The notes: generated by a model not told the origin, from the letters alone. 64,000 nucleotides of DNA from Pseudomonas japonica (GCF_900188455.1 NZ_FZOL01000030.1:1-64000); one strand, 5' to 3'. Positions 7,278 to 15,155 are shown, counted from the first letter of the stretch. Program-made: numbers and translations.

Positions 7278-10200
7278 CAGACTTCTCCTGTGCCATAACT
7301 GCGGCGTCGTTGATCATGTTGAAAGCGCTCCATGAAACGCACGAACTCGTCGTAGCTGCTTCGCAAGGCCTGATCAAACTGCTGGGGCGGCGCGCCTGCG
7401 GGCAACGTTATCTTCGGTGAGTAGTGAACGACCATGCTATCTGGACTTCCGGCTTGGGCGCTGCCAGGCCCCCCCATACGGCTTGCAAGAGACACTGCAT
7501 CAGGGCGTGGCGGTGGGCGCTGCGGTGATTGAGGTGTGATGTCAGCGCGTGGTAACACCTGGTTCTGCACTGCAGGCGACTGGCCTTGGATAGATGTCTC
7601 TGGCATCTGGGGCATCATCGATGGCAACAACTTCGCAGATGGCAGCCATTCAGGCACGAACGAGACCTGGTTCTGTACTGCAGGCGACAGGCCTTGGATA
7701 GATGTCTCTGACATCTGGGGCATCATCGACGGCAACAGCTTCGCAGATGGTAGCCGTTCAGGCACGAGGGAGACCCGGTTCTGCACTGCAGGCGACAGGC
7801 CTTGGATAGACGTCTCTGACATCTGGGGCTTCATCGACGGCAGCAGATTCGGCGATGGCAGCTTTTCACGCGCGAACGAGACCTGTCGCTGAAAGGCCGG
7901 CATCACACCAACCACATTAGGCTCAGGCATCAACGGCATCGTTGGTGGCAGAACCTTGGGGGACGCCAGCTCAACAGCGGTAACCCCGGACAGGCCAAGA
8001 GCGGCTTGGCGAACAAGTCCAGCCTGCCCAGTGATCCCGATGGCTGCACCCTCGCTGATGTTCGCGCCGTAGCCGATGAACACCCGACTTGGCGACTGGA
8101 TACCGAGCGTCTCTGTGAACCAGCCCTTGATGGACGTGCCAACACCAACAATCGACTCTTTGGCAGCAGTCAAAGCGTTGCCAATGCCGTTGACCAGGCC
8201 TGTGATGATCATGCCGCCGAAGTCACTGAACTTCGCCGGCAACTCGACCCCGAAGTAACTCATGACACCGCTGAACGCACGGTAGAACAACCCGAGGGGT
8301 GAGAAGTTCGCGATCAGGCCGACGATGCCGGCGAGGCCCCCGTTGAACCCAGTCTTGATCTCGCTCCACAGGCCGGCGAAGAAGCCTTTGATAGGCGCCC
8401 AGTAGCGGTAGATCAGGTAAGCACCGACGGCGATCCCTGTGATCGCCAGGCCGATGGGGTTCATCAACAGCGCGCGGCCAAGCCAAAGGACTGCCTGGCC
8501 AGCAAGCTTGAGGCCGAACAACAACGTTCCACCCAGCACTTTGCCCAGAGCCAGAACGCCGCGACCTGCCATCATCAGCGGCGCGCCGAAGGCCATCGCC
8601 ACACCACGCAGAAACAGCCCGCTGAAGCGCAACACAGTTCCGATTCCCGAAGCAACGCGGGTCAGCCCGGTGATCACGGGCGCGAACTTGCCCATCTGCC
8701 AGATGGCGCGCAGGAGCGTCCATTTGGCGGATAGGCTGGTGATGGTGGTTCTCATGGCGACAATGGGAGACAGCACCAGGTTCACGCCGTAGGCCAGGCC
8801 GATGAATGCGAGCTTGCCGACCAACAAGCCAGCTACAAGGCCGACAACTCCCTTGATGGCTTCGGGATTTTCGCTGGCCCAGGCTGAGAATGCCTGCATC
8901 ACAGGGACGACTGCTTTCGTCACGTCAACAAGCGCGGGAATCAACGCACTACCAATGGAGATACCGATGTCGGACAGGTTAATCCTGAGCTGTTTCAGCT
9001 GCTCCTTGGGGCTTTCCATGCGTTTTTTCCAGTCAGCATCACCAACCCCCTTGTCGGCATCACTGATGCTTTTTTTTTGTATCTCGTTCAAGTCCTTACG
9101 GTTCGCCATAGCAGGCCGAACAAAGGAGAGCACCTGCATATCAGCGAATAGCTCACCGAGCTTGTAGGCTTCGTTTAAACGCTTTAGGGCGGCCTCTCGC
9201 TCTGCATCGTCCTTGATGGTCATGGCCTTCTGAAATTCGCCAGCTGCTTTCGGCCCTTTACTTCCAACATATTGAGTGATGATCTCAAGCATCGCTTGGA
9301 CTGGCGTAAGTCCTTTACCAACGAGGTTCGTCATTGCGCTCTGCAGGTTTATACCTGCCCCTTCAAATGACTTGAGTGTGTCCTTGGCCGTCAATTTGGA
9401 TAGGAAGTTCTTGAAGTTATTAGCGGCTTCGTCGTTCGTACCAGCACCGCGGCGGGCAATTTGGAGTGAGGCGCCGATTTCAGCAACGGCTCGCTCCCCC
9501 GTGATGCCCAATGCTGCGAATTGAGGCGTCAGTTGAGGCAGCCATCTGGCCATGTCGGCGAGTTCGAATTGGCCGCTTTTGCCAGCGGAGGCCAGCATAT
9601 TCATAGAGCGTTCAAACCCCGCAGCACTAATGCCGAGGTTATCGTTCAGGGCAATCGCGACCGAACCAAGGTCATCCATACTAGCCCGTGTTGCTGTTGC
9701 AAACTTCGCCATTAAAGGCGAATAGGCTTCCAGTTCCTTAGCACTCGAAATGCCGCCAGCAATGAGCACAGCAGTACCTTTCGCGACTTCAGTCTGGGTT
9801 TGATTCCATTTGAGGGCGGCCCCTCTCATGACATTGCCGAGGCCCTTTTCCTGTGCATCATCGAAGCCGCCTGTGATGGCGATGTCGTTTGTCTGATCTT
9901 TGAAGTCGATAGCAGTCCGCATCGACTGTGCTATTGGTGCCCCCAGGGCAACAGCAGTGCCGACTGTTTCCATTGCTTGGCCGCGAAGATCCACGCGAGA
10001 ATTTTTCAGCGTCTCACCACGCGCAATGCTTATATTCAACTGCTCTTGCTTGAGTTTGAGCTGCTCGATGCTCCGGCCAATCTGGTCGTACTGGCGGCGC
10101 ATACGCTCAAGTCCAGTACCGCCACGGGCAAGCGCGGCAGAGAGCTCTGTGCCGATGAGTTTCTGCTTTGCCGTCAGGCCATCCGTCGCACGACCGAGCT

Positions 10201-10294
10201 GTTGCACCGTTGATTTCGCGGTGCCGAACGCGGCATGCAGGCTGCCGGACACCGCCGCGCCGATCTTTAATCCAACCAGGACTTCATTGGCCAT
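7277..10294 (-). CDS. Tail tape measure protein
   Basis: At 1005 residues, this is by far the longest late gene and sits just after the tail chaperones, as the length-determining tape measure should. The N-terminal third contains the TP901 core typical of the family (MRTAIDFKDQTNDIAITGGFDDAQ, AATRASMDDLGSVAIALNDNLGI, GKSGQFELADMARWLPQLTPQFAALGI). Several hydrophobic segments occur between about residues 470 and 660. Near the C terminus are three to four tandem copies of a 36-residue unit (for example PSAKLLPSMMPQMSETSIQG). Start ATG at 10294. Confidence 0.93.
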   Translation of the reverse strand: MANEVLVGLKIGAAVSGSLHAAFGTAKSTVQQLGRATDGLTAKQKLIGTELSAALARGGTGLERMRRQYDQIGRSIEQLKLKQEQLNISIARGETLKNSRVDLRGQAMETVGTAVALGAPIAQSMRTAIDFKDQTNDIAITGGFDDAQEKGLGNVMRGAALKWNQTQTEVAKGTAVLIAGGISSAKELEAYSPLMAKFATATRASMDDLGSVAIALNDNLGISAAGFERSMNMLASAGKSGQFELADMARWLPQLTPQFAALGITGERAVAEIGASLQIARRGAGTNDEAANNFKNFLSKLTAKDTLKSFEGAGINLQSAMTNLVGKGLTPVQAMLEIITQYVGSKGPKAAGEFQKAMTIKDDAEREAALKRLNEAYKLGELFADMQVLSFVRPAMANRKDLNEIQKKSISDADKGVGDADWKKRMESPKEQLKQLRINLSDIGISIGSALIPALVDVTKAVVPVMQAFSAWASENPEAIKGVVGLVAGLLVGKLAFIGLAYGVNLVLSPIVAMRTTITSLSAKWTLLRAIWQMGKFAPVITGLTRVASGIGTVLRFSGLFLRGVAMAFGAPLMMAGRGVLALGKVLGGTLLFGLKLAGQAVLWLGRALLMNPIGLAITGIAVGAYLIYRYWAPIKGFFAGLWSEIKTGFNGGLAGIVGLIANFSPLGLFYRAFSGVMSYFGVELPAKFSDFGGMIITGLVNGIGNALTAAKESIVGVGTSIKGWFTETLGIQSPSRVFIGYGANISEGAAIGITGQAGLVRQAALGLSGVTAVELASPKVLPPTMPLMPEPNVVGVMPAFQRQVSFAREKLPSPNLLPSMKPQMSETSIQGLSPAVQNRVSLVPERLPSAKLLPSMMPQMSETSIQGLSPAVQNQVSFVPEWLPSAKLLPSMMPQMPETSIQGQSPAVQNQVLPRADITPQSPQRPPPRPDAVSLASRMGGPGSAQAGSPDSMVVHYSPKITLPAGAPPQQFDQALRSSYDEFVRFMERFQHDQRRRSYGTGEV
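7550..7925. repeat. 108-bp tandem repeat inside the tape measure gene
   Basis: The phrase tggttctgcactgcaggcga recurs with small changes every 108 bases at about 7561, 7669 and 7777, with a decayed fourth unit toward 7890. Each unit encodes 36 residues rich in Pro, Met and Gln. Because tape measure length sets tail length, gain or loss of a unit could alter the tail slightly. Confidence 0.9.
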
Positions 10295-10313
10295 AGTTTG
10301 CTACGCTGCTGGA

Positions 10314-10574
10314 ATGTTCGAAAAAGTCGCTGTGATCACCGCCAAGACCCTCTATGCACTCGCAATTAGCGCGGGTGTGATCTGGCTCGCCTGGCTTTGC
10401 CTGGCTCATCTACCGCTCTGGCTTGCGGTACTGATGTTCTGCGTGGGGCTGCCGGTGCTGGCTCTGGCAGCCACCCCCATTGCGGCAGGTGGTGCCCTGA
10501 TTGCTGGATTGATTACCGGACTGACTGCCCTTATCGCCGGTTCAGCTGCTCGGCGGCTTCAACGCGGCGATTGA
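10314..10574 (+). CDS. Small hydrophobic membrane protein, opposite strand
   Basis: An 86-residue frame on + starts at ATG 10314, divergent from the tape measure gene (20 bases away). It contains two to three predicted membrane segments (VAVITAKTLYALAISAGVIWLAWLCLAHL, LWLAVLMFCVGLPVLALAATPIAAGGALIAGLI) and ends SAARRLQRGD. It fills an otherwise empty gap of 236 bases between tape measure and E', and overlaps the E' end by 44 bases. The ribosome site (gctgga) is weak. It may be a prophage cargo gene or a chance frame; family unknown. Confidence 0.4.
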   Translation: MFEKVAVITAKTLYALAISAGVIWLAWLCLAHLPLWLAVLMFCVGLPVLALAATPIAAGGALIAGLITGLTALIAGSAARRLQRGD

Positions 10575-10725
10575 TCTCCCGCTCGCACACCTCGCACCAC
10601 CGCCAGTAGTCATCCATGGTCAGCCTGCGGATCTCCGACGGCTGCATCCTCAGGACCAGGAGCAGCGCGGCGTCCCAGGACAACAGCGATGTCTCCGCCG
10701 CCAGCCATTTCGCGAAACACGTCAC
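10531..10725 (-). CDS. Tail assembly chaperone extension (gpE'), frameshifted
   Basis: This frame overlaps the end of gpE in a different register. Its useful part ends SEIRRLTMDDYWRWCEVCEREINRRVEAAEQ, typical of the E' part of P2-like tail chaperones ('tm.dyw.w'). It has no convincing ribosome site and is probably reached only by programmed frameshifting from gpE. Moving from E to E' needs a +1 or, equivalently, -2 shift somewhere in the overlap of about 115 bases; a -2 shift is known from Mu. The slip site is not certain; GGC-GGC-GGA near 10693 is a candidate. Confidence 0.75.
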   Translation of the reverse strand: MTCFAKWLAAETSLLSWDAALLLVLRMQPSEIRRLTMDDYWRWCEVCEREINRRVEAAEQLNRR

Positions 10726-10948
10726 TCACGACCCGCGAATCTGCGATGTCCAGTTCGCCCAGGTCTTCCACGGTCAAGCCGGTCATTTTGGCGAACAGGA
10801 AGTCCTCTTGGGCGACTTCGTCCTTCGAATAAGTGTGTGCGGCTGCCAGGTCTTTGCGCTTGAGGCGTTTTACCGGCAGCGATTCGACGCGGACGCCAAC
10901 GGCATTAGTGAAGGGAACCTTGAGGGGGATGCTGAGTGGATCGGCCAT
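10610..10948 (-). CDS. Tail assembly chaperone (gpE-like)
   Basis: 112 residues with LKVPFTNAVGVRVESLPVKRLKRKDLAAAHTYSKDEVAQEDFLFAKMTGLTVEDLGELDIADSRVVSDVFREM, matching phage tail assembly chaperones of the P2 gpE / Mu gp41 type ('L..P.......v..l.lR.p...d......' and 'l..lt.l....v..ld..D...l'). It and its frameshifted form E-E' bind the tape measure while the tube is built. The residues after FREMAGGG are probably the bypassed zero-frame tail. It starts 66 bases after late motif B and so begins a transcription unit with tape measure, U, X, D and V. Confidence 0.85.
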   Translation of the reverse strand: MADPLSIPLKVPFTNAVGVRVESLPVKRLKRKDLAAAHTYSKDEVAQEDFLFAKMTGLTVEDLGELDIADSRVVSDVFREMAGGGDIAVVLGRRAAPGPEDAAVGDPQADHG

Positions 10949-11014
10949 CTGATGCTCCGGGTTTATCGGTTACTCTGAAAGAGCCTTGAGCATCGCACCT
11001 GGTCGTAGTACTGG

Positions 11015-11035
11015 CTTTTAATCGGGTTTAAAGAG
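11015..11035 (-). promoter_or_regulatory. 21-bp late motif, copy B (upstream of gpE)
   Basis: Identical in all 21 bases to copies A, C and D; core TTTAAACCCGATTAAAA on the - strand. It lies immediately after a perfect terminator hairpin (11037-11058) and 66 bases before the gpE start, the same distance as copy D from the endolysin start. This arrangement fits a restart of late transcription. Confidence 0.7.
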
Positions 11036-11036
11036 A

Positions 11037-11058
11037 AAGCCCCGCTGATGCGGGGCTT
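11037..11058 (-). terminator. Rho-independent terminator after the 11066-11296 gene
   Basis: AAGCCCCGC (11037-11045) and GCGGGGCTT (11050-11058) form a perfect 9-bp stem with a 4-base loop. On the - strand it is followed by TTTCTCTTT, a usable U-tract. It would end leftward transcripts of the small gene upstream, making a new promoter necessary for the tail genes beyond. Confidence 0.8.
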
Positions 11059-11065
11059 GGATGGG

Positions 11066-11296
11066 TTAGCTGGTTCTACAGCAACGACAGCGAGGCGTCT
11101 TCTGATAGCGGCCTGTCGCCAGGGACAGGCTCAGTGCCTCCACCAGGATCTCCCTGGGGGTTTCCTCCAAGGTCTTCTCCCAGTAATGTCGCGCACGCAT
11201 CAGATCGCAATCCCGGCGAACCTGCATATCCACGCAGCTCATGATGTCTTCCATGCTCTGCACACTTTTCTTTTCTTGCCCAGGAGTCAAGGACAT
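11066..11296 (-). CDS. Small hypothetical protein, divergent from the 11295 gene
   Basis: The start chosen is the ATG at 11296, which has GGAGG seven bases upstream; the open frame continues further up but without a site. The 76-residue product begins MSLTPGQEKKSVQSMEDIMSC and contains a charged helical stretch (QVRRDCDLMRARHYWEKTLEETPREILVEALSLSL), ending in a Cys/Arg-rich tail RCRCCRTS. No family is recognised. It is followed within eight bases by a strong terminator. Its start codon shares the four bases CATG with the + gene beginning at 11295. Confidence 0.55.
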   Translation of the reverse strand: MSLTPGQEKKSVQSMEDIMSCVDMQVRRDCDLMRARHYWEKTLEETPREILVEALSLSLATGRYQKTPRCRCCRTS

Positions 11297-11738
11297 GACC
11301 GCCTCCAATATCCAACAGTTTGATGAATTCGCCGGCCAGGTGCTTGGCGCGTTGTACGAGAAATTCCCTGTACCTCGTGGCCTCAAGATCAGTGAGTTTG
11401 TGATCGACGGTTTTTCGATGAACGATCACTTGGGCATCGAAGTCCCCAACGAAATTGGTCGTTTTTTCGTCGCCAGCGTTGACTGGCTGGCCGACGCGGG
11501 TTACCTGAAATTCCAAGCCAAGATTCAAAACGTCGGATACCTGGATGCGATACTCACTGCGAAAGGTCTTGAAGCACTCAAGGCCACGCCCGCCAGCCTC
11601 ACCACAGGCCCATCCTTGGGCGACCAGCTTGTCGATGCCACAAAGAGCGGGACCAAGAGCATCCTGGGCAGCCTGGCTGGAGAGGTACTGTCGGTCGGAT
11701 CCCGCCTAGTTACCTCTCACTTCGGTCTGTCCGGCTAA
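11295..11738 (+). CDS. Cargo (moron) gene inside the tail operon, winged-helix-like
   Basis: This 147-residue protein is read opposite to the surrounding late genes. The start at ATG 11295 has AGGAG eight bases upstream. The segment ALYEKFPVPRGLKISEFV with GRFFVASVDWLADAGYLKFQ and YLDAILTAKGLEALKATP looks like a winged helix ('l..L...Gyl.....i....ltakGl..L'). A C-terminal Gly/Ser/Leu-rich amphipathic tail follows (KSILGSLAGEVLSVGSRLVTSHF). Its TAA directly abuts the tube gene's stop in the opposite direction. Such opposite-strand inserts are often lysogen-expressed morons, for example superinfection exclusion or defence; the function here is unknown. Confidence 0.75.
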   Translation: MTASNIQQFDEFAGQVLGALYEKFPVPRGLKISEFVIDGFSMNDHLGIEVPNEIGRFFVASVDWLADAGYLKFQAKIQNVGYLDAILTAKGLEALKATPASLTTGPSLGDQLVDATKSGTKSILGSLAGEVLSVGSRLVTSHFGLSG

Positions 11739-12263
11739 TCACGCCTGCCCGATATTCTTCCGATACTTGGCCAACTGATCCACACCCCCGACTTTGAAGA
11801 TGTTGGCCAGGTAGTCGAGCAACACCACCTCGCTGCCGTTGAGCACCTGTCGAACGTAGATCGAGGAGAACGGCGATTCGAACTTTGTCGGATCGCGCGG
11901 CTTGTACGTCCCCAGCTGGTACTCCTTGAACATCACGGTCATCAGCGTGACTAGTGGCTGCTCGTCCACCAGGCCGGCGCTGTTGAAGACCTGGACGTTG
12001 GAGCGGAGCTGCAGTTGCACCGTCTTGAACGGCGTGGCGAACCGCTTTGCAGCGTCGTAGTACAAGCTGTTCCAGACGATCTTGCCTTCCAGCTTGTCGA
12101 TGCCATCCGGCAGCTCGATCAGGCCTACCATGCCCAGGCCCTGGAAGTCGCTCATGACAGTCTTCACCGTGCCGAGGTCAACTTCCTCCACCCGTCCGAA
12201 GAAGCTGTTGCCGTCAAGGTAAAGGGATGCGTTGGTGATGCGGTGTGCGCTGTACCCTGCCAT
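11739..12263 (-). CDS. Tail tube protein (P2 FII-like)
   Basis: 174 residues directly following the sheath gene, with the family pattern ITNASLYLDGNSFFGRVEEVDLGTVKTVMSDFQGLGMVGLIELPDGIDKLEGKIVWNSLY. The contractile tail tube protein polymerises on the tape measure inside the sheath. It overlaps the sheath stop by one base. Its stop abuts the convergent + gene at 11738, so the late transcript from here runs antisense into that gene until the terminator at 11037-11058. Confidence 0.93.
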   Translation of the reverse strand: MAGYSAHRITNASLYLDGNSFFGRVEEVDLGTVKTVMSDFQGLGMVGLIELPDGIDKLEGKIVWNSLYYDAAKRFATPFKTVQLQLRSNVQVFNSAGLVDEQPLVTLMTVMFKEYQLGTYKPRDPTKFESPFSSIYVRQVLNGSEVVLLDYLANIFKVGGVDQLAKYRKNIGQA

Positions 12264-13684
12264 TACGAGGCTCCCAGGTTGACCAGGTATTCCCCGGTGA
12301 TTTCAGTTTCGAAGGTGCCACGTTCGAACGGCAGCGGCACTGTGAGCTTGTAGTTGAACAGGGCGTGTCCCAGTTCCAGCTCGGTCTGTGGGTTGCGTGC
12401 AGGGTCATACCAGCATTCACCCCCGATCAGCGCCTGATCACCAATCAACTTGCGCATGAACTGGTTGACGCTCTCGGTGATGCTCTCGATCAGAGCGTCC
12501 GTGATCGGCATGTCGACGAACTGGAGCGAGCTGTAGCGGATCGACTCGTCGATGATGTCTTTCGTGCGCCGCACATTTTCGAAGTTGCGCATGTGCGTCA
12601 CGGTCGGCCATGCCGCCGTGCGGTTGCCCCACAGCCGCAGACCAGTGCCGAACGAATTAAACACCGTGGTGATGCCGTTCTCGTTGAGCAGGTTCACTTC
12701 GCTGCTCGGGTCGTCGACTCGGGCAGTCAGGGGACGCTCCAGTCCAATCACGCCCAGCAGCTCCTTATTGGAGCTGCTCCACCAGTAGCCGTTGTCGTTG
12801 TCGACTTTCGCCCGTAGGCCGGCGGCGCGGATCGACAGCGGCTGCAAGCGCTCGCCGCTGGCTGCGTCGTAGACCTTGACGTGCGGATAGCACAGGCGTG
12901 CACGGTCGCTGCTTGTATTGAAGTTGATCACACCCGCCGGCCCACGTCCCGAGATGACCTGTTGCACGGTAGTGCCGATGGGCGCATCGATGTAGGTGAC
13001 GCCGCCGACCTTGGTTGCCGAGGCGATCAGCTCGACGCTGACAGCATTGAGAGTGCTGAAGCCCGGCGCGATGAAGATCTTCGGGAAGAAGCCGAACTCG
13101 TTGTAGCTGTCCTGGAAGGCGAGCAAACCGCTGCGTTGGCCTGCGACCGACACAGCACCGATGATATCCGCAGGGGTGACCTTGGCGGGGTCGGCATAGG
13201 TGTAATCGATCTTTACCTTGCCATTGATTGCGATGCCACCGGTACTGATGCGCCGGACCAGACCGCTGAGCAGATCGGCGCTGTAGTCGGTGCCCAGGAC
13301 ATAGGAGGTGCTACCGTCTTCGGACTTCACAGTCAGGGCCTGCAATGCGCCGTGATCCAGCTGCAGGAGGTCATTGTCAGCGAACTGGCCAGCGACACCA
13401 GGAACGCTGGTGCGATGCACAGCGGGATCGAGGACGTTGTAGACCAGGACCGTGCCGGCCCCGAAGTCGTAGATGCCGTCCAGCGCCTCGGGAATGCTGA
13501 AGCCCGGCAGGTGACTGCCGAACTGGGCGCCGTCGATGTCGTTGAGCGACAGCGTCAGCTTCTTCACCGGCCCGGTCGGCGCGGTGCCGATCAGCGCGAT
13601 GACCGCCGACTTGACGACACGGGTCCCGCGAGGTCCGCGCTCGACTTCCGTCGTTTCGATGCCGTGCAGGTAGTTAGCTGCCAT
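12263..13684 (-). CDS. Tail sheath protein (P2 FI-like)
   Basis: 473 residues; the start MAANYLHGIETTEVERGPRGTRVVKSAVIALIGTAP is the classical beginning of P2-type sheath proteins. The C-terminal third carries RRTKDIIDESIRYSSLQFVDMPITDALIESITESVNQFMRKLIGDQALIGGECWYDPARN and the final LPFERGTFETEITGEYLVNLG, matching the conserved sheath core. It forms the contracting outer tube. It follows the DUF2635 protein, overlapping it by 11 bases. Confidence 0.95.
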   Translation of the reverse strand: MAANYLHGIETTEVERGPRGTRVVKSAVIALIGTAPTGPVKKLTLSLNDIDGAQFGSHLPGFSIPEALDGIYDFGAGTVLVYNVLDPAVHRTSVPGVAGQFADNDLLQLDHGALQALTVKSEDGSTSYVLGTDYSADLLSGLVRRISTGGIAINGKVKIDYTYADPAKVTPADIIGAVSVAGQRSGLLAFQDSYNEFGFFPKIFIAPGFSTLNAVSVELIASATKVGGVTYIDAPIGTTVQQVISGRGPAGVINFNTSSDRARLCYPHVKVYDAASGERLQPLSIRAAGLRAKVDNDNGYWWSSSNKELLGVIGLERPLTARVDDPSSEVNLLNENGITTVFNSFGTGLRLWGNRTAAWPTVTHMRNFENVRRTKDIIDESIRYSSLQFVDMPITDALIESITESVNQFMRKLIGDQALIGGECWYDPARNPQTELELGHALFNYKLTVPLPFERGTFETEITGEYLVNLGAS

Positions 13685-13907
13685 TGGCTTGATCTCCTTC
13701 GCTCTTCGCGGCAGCGCCTGGCTTCGCAGGTTTTGCAGTGTCAGGCAGAGTCAGGTGCTTCAGCTCCAGCAACACTTTCGTGTAGTCATGGTCGGCAGGC
13801 AGATCGACCGCCTGGCCTGGCCATAGCTGTACGTCGAGCAATTCGTTGCCGGTGCGCAGACAGGCTGCACTCTGCGGACCGTTGTAGATATAGCGAGTGA
13901 GCTTCAT
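13674..13907 (-). CDS. DUF2635 family protein (Mu gp38-like)
   Basis: 77 residues; the sequence LLDVQLWPGQAVDLPADHDYTKVLLELKHLTLPD fits the small DUF2635 proteins found just upstream of sheath genes in Mu-like phages. The function is not established; the position suggests the head-tail junction or sheath. It overlaps gp37 upstream and the sheath gene downstream, so it is coupled to both. The Ala/Lys-rich end (KPAKPGAAAKSEGDQ) is probably disordered. Confidence 0.8.
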   Translation of the reverse strand: MKLTRYIYNGPQSAACLRTGNELLDVQLWPGQAVDLPADHDYTKVLLELKHLTLPDTAKPAKPGAAAKSEGDQANGS

Positions 13908-14389
13908 TGAAAGCCCTCCTGTTCGAAGTCCGCGCGGATCAGGAGCGGACTGTTATCTGGTGCCACGACCTGGATCTGGGTTGCACCAGTGGCGATGTCC
14001 AGGGCGTACTGCCAGACGCCTTGGGTGTGTCCCAGGAACTGCTCCATCAATGGCTGGCATGCACGGTCGCAGTGTGGTGGGTACCAGCCGGTAAGCACTT
14101 CGCGGATGCGGTCCAGGTAACTGGTGACGCCGTCCTTGCCATTGAGCTGGCGGAACACCAGTGTCAGACGGAAGACCAACTGGCGTTCCTGGAAAGCGGC
14201 ATCGGTTGCATCGGAGTTGTTGAACTTGCTGCGCCCGTATGCCACCAGGATGGCGCCACGGGAGTGGTTAAGGCGGTACTGTCCTGGTGCTTCCGGGAAC
14301 AGCTCCACCGACAGCTCCCGAGCGAAGTGTTCCTGCAAGCGAGCCAGCAGCGCCTCCTGCAGTACCGTGGTCTGAGTCTTCGGCGCCAT
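13904..14389 (-). CDS. Head-tail junction protein (Mu gp37 family)
   Basis: 161 residues with ALLARLQEHFARELSVELFPEAPGQYRLNHSRGAILVAYGRSKF, followed by AFQERQLVFRLTLVFRQLNGKDGVTSYLDRIREVLTGWYPPHCDRACQPLM. This matches Gp37-type proteins, which correspond in place to tail terminator proteins of other phages. The pattern 'R..G.ilV.Y' and 'GW.P..........' is typical. It follows the DUF1320 gene with a one-base overlap. Confidence 0.8.
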   Translation of the reverse strand: MAPKTQTTVLQEALLARLQEHFARELSVELFPEAPGQYRLNHSRGAILVAYGRSKFNNSDATDAAFQERQLVFRLTLVFRQLNGKDGVTSYLDRIREVLTGWYPPHCDRACQPLMEQFLGHTQGVWQYALDIATGATQIQVVAPDNSPLLIRADFEQEGFQ

Positions 14390-14820
14390 CAGTAGCCCCT
14401 CCAGACATCATCGCCAAACTGCTGACGACGGGAGCGGACACGGATTTCGCCAGGCTCGGGTGCTGCTTGACCGGTGGGCATGCCCAGGGTGACGACACCA
14501 TCACGGATGCTTTCCAGCAGCTTGATGGTGTCCTTGCGGCTGTCCTTCACCGCATCAGGCATGGCGCCCTCTGGCCGGCGCTGGTAGAGCCAGTGCCTGG
14601 CAAGCAGCACCACGGCATCCCGTAACACGGTTGGCACTGGATCGAGTGGCAGGTCGTAGCGGCCACGCAGGTAGCCGTCCACCAGTTCCTCGGCCTGGCG
14701 GATACCGTCCTCGATCACGCCTTCGTCAGGGGCCTCGGCGGTGGGATCATCATTCGAGAGCTGGACCAGCGTCAGCTCTGGGATCGCCCGGCCAATGTCG
14801 TTGCGGGTGCAGTAGCGCAT
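14389..14820 (-). CDS. DUF1320 head completion protein (Mu gp36-like)
   Basis: 143 residues; the start MRYCTRNDIGRAIPELTLVQLSNDD and IEDGIRQAEELVDGYLRGRYDLPL are the standard DUF1320 features ('a..dA...id.yL..RY.lPL'). These proteins correspond to head-tail connector/adaptor proteins. It sits between the capsid cement gene and gp37. The frame is intact and of the usual length. Confidence 0.88.
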   Translation of the reverse strand: MRYCTRNDIGRAIPELTLVQLSNDDPTAEAPDEGVIEDGIRQAEELVDGYLRGRYDLPLDPVPTVLRDAVVLLARHWLYQRRPEGAMPDAVKDSRKDTIKLLESIRDGVVTLGMPTGQAAPEPGEIRVRSRRQQFGDDVWRGY

Positions 14821-14822
14821 GG

Positions 14823-15155
14823 TCAGATCCCGCGCACGATGCGGATGATTTCGCCTGCCGCCGAGGCAACATCAAGGGCGATGCCGTTGCTTTTTCCGGT
14901 GCTCAGTGCGACAGCACGACCTGTAGCATCCGACTCGACTTCGACACCTGCCGTGATCGCCCCGGCGCTGGTGACCAGGCAGATACCCAGGACATCGACG
15001 GGGGCGACGTTGCCAGCTTCGGTGTCCACCGCCACCGTCCCCAGGGACTTGGCGCCGGCAGCGCATAGAGCGCCGTCCAGGCCTGCGAAACGGTGACGCG
15101 GCAGGTCGACCAGGGCGAGCAGCGAGGTAGTGAGCACAGTTTGTTTGGTCTTCAC
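14823..15155 (-). CDS. Capsid cement/decoration-like protein (DUF2190 type)
   Basis: This 110-residue protein lies just after the capsid region. The beta-rich composition (DVLGICLVTSAGAITAGVEVESDATGRAVAL) and end SNGIALDVASAAGEIIRIVRGI strongly resemble capsid cement proteins, which usually read '...G.al..a.gaG..i.v.l'. It would stabilise the shell from outside. It overlaps the end of the preceding gene by four bases (ATGA-type). Assigned by composition and place; no direct match can be run. Confidence 0.7.
   Translation of the reverse strand: MKTKQTVLTTSLLALVDLPRHRFAGLDGALCAAGAKSLGTVAVDTEAGNVAPVDVLGICLVTSAGAITAGVEVESDATGRAVALSTGKSNGIALDVASAAGEIIRIVRGI

Noticed and set aside
7536..7892. A + strand frame with repeated TWFCTAGDRPWIDVS
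   Set aside because: The repetition is explained by the 108-bp tandem repeat of the tape measure gene on the other strand; no ribosome site or family.
7550..7925. Possible CRISPR array
   Set aside because: The repeats are 108-bp coding units without spacers, in frame with the tape measure protein.
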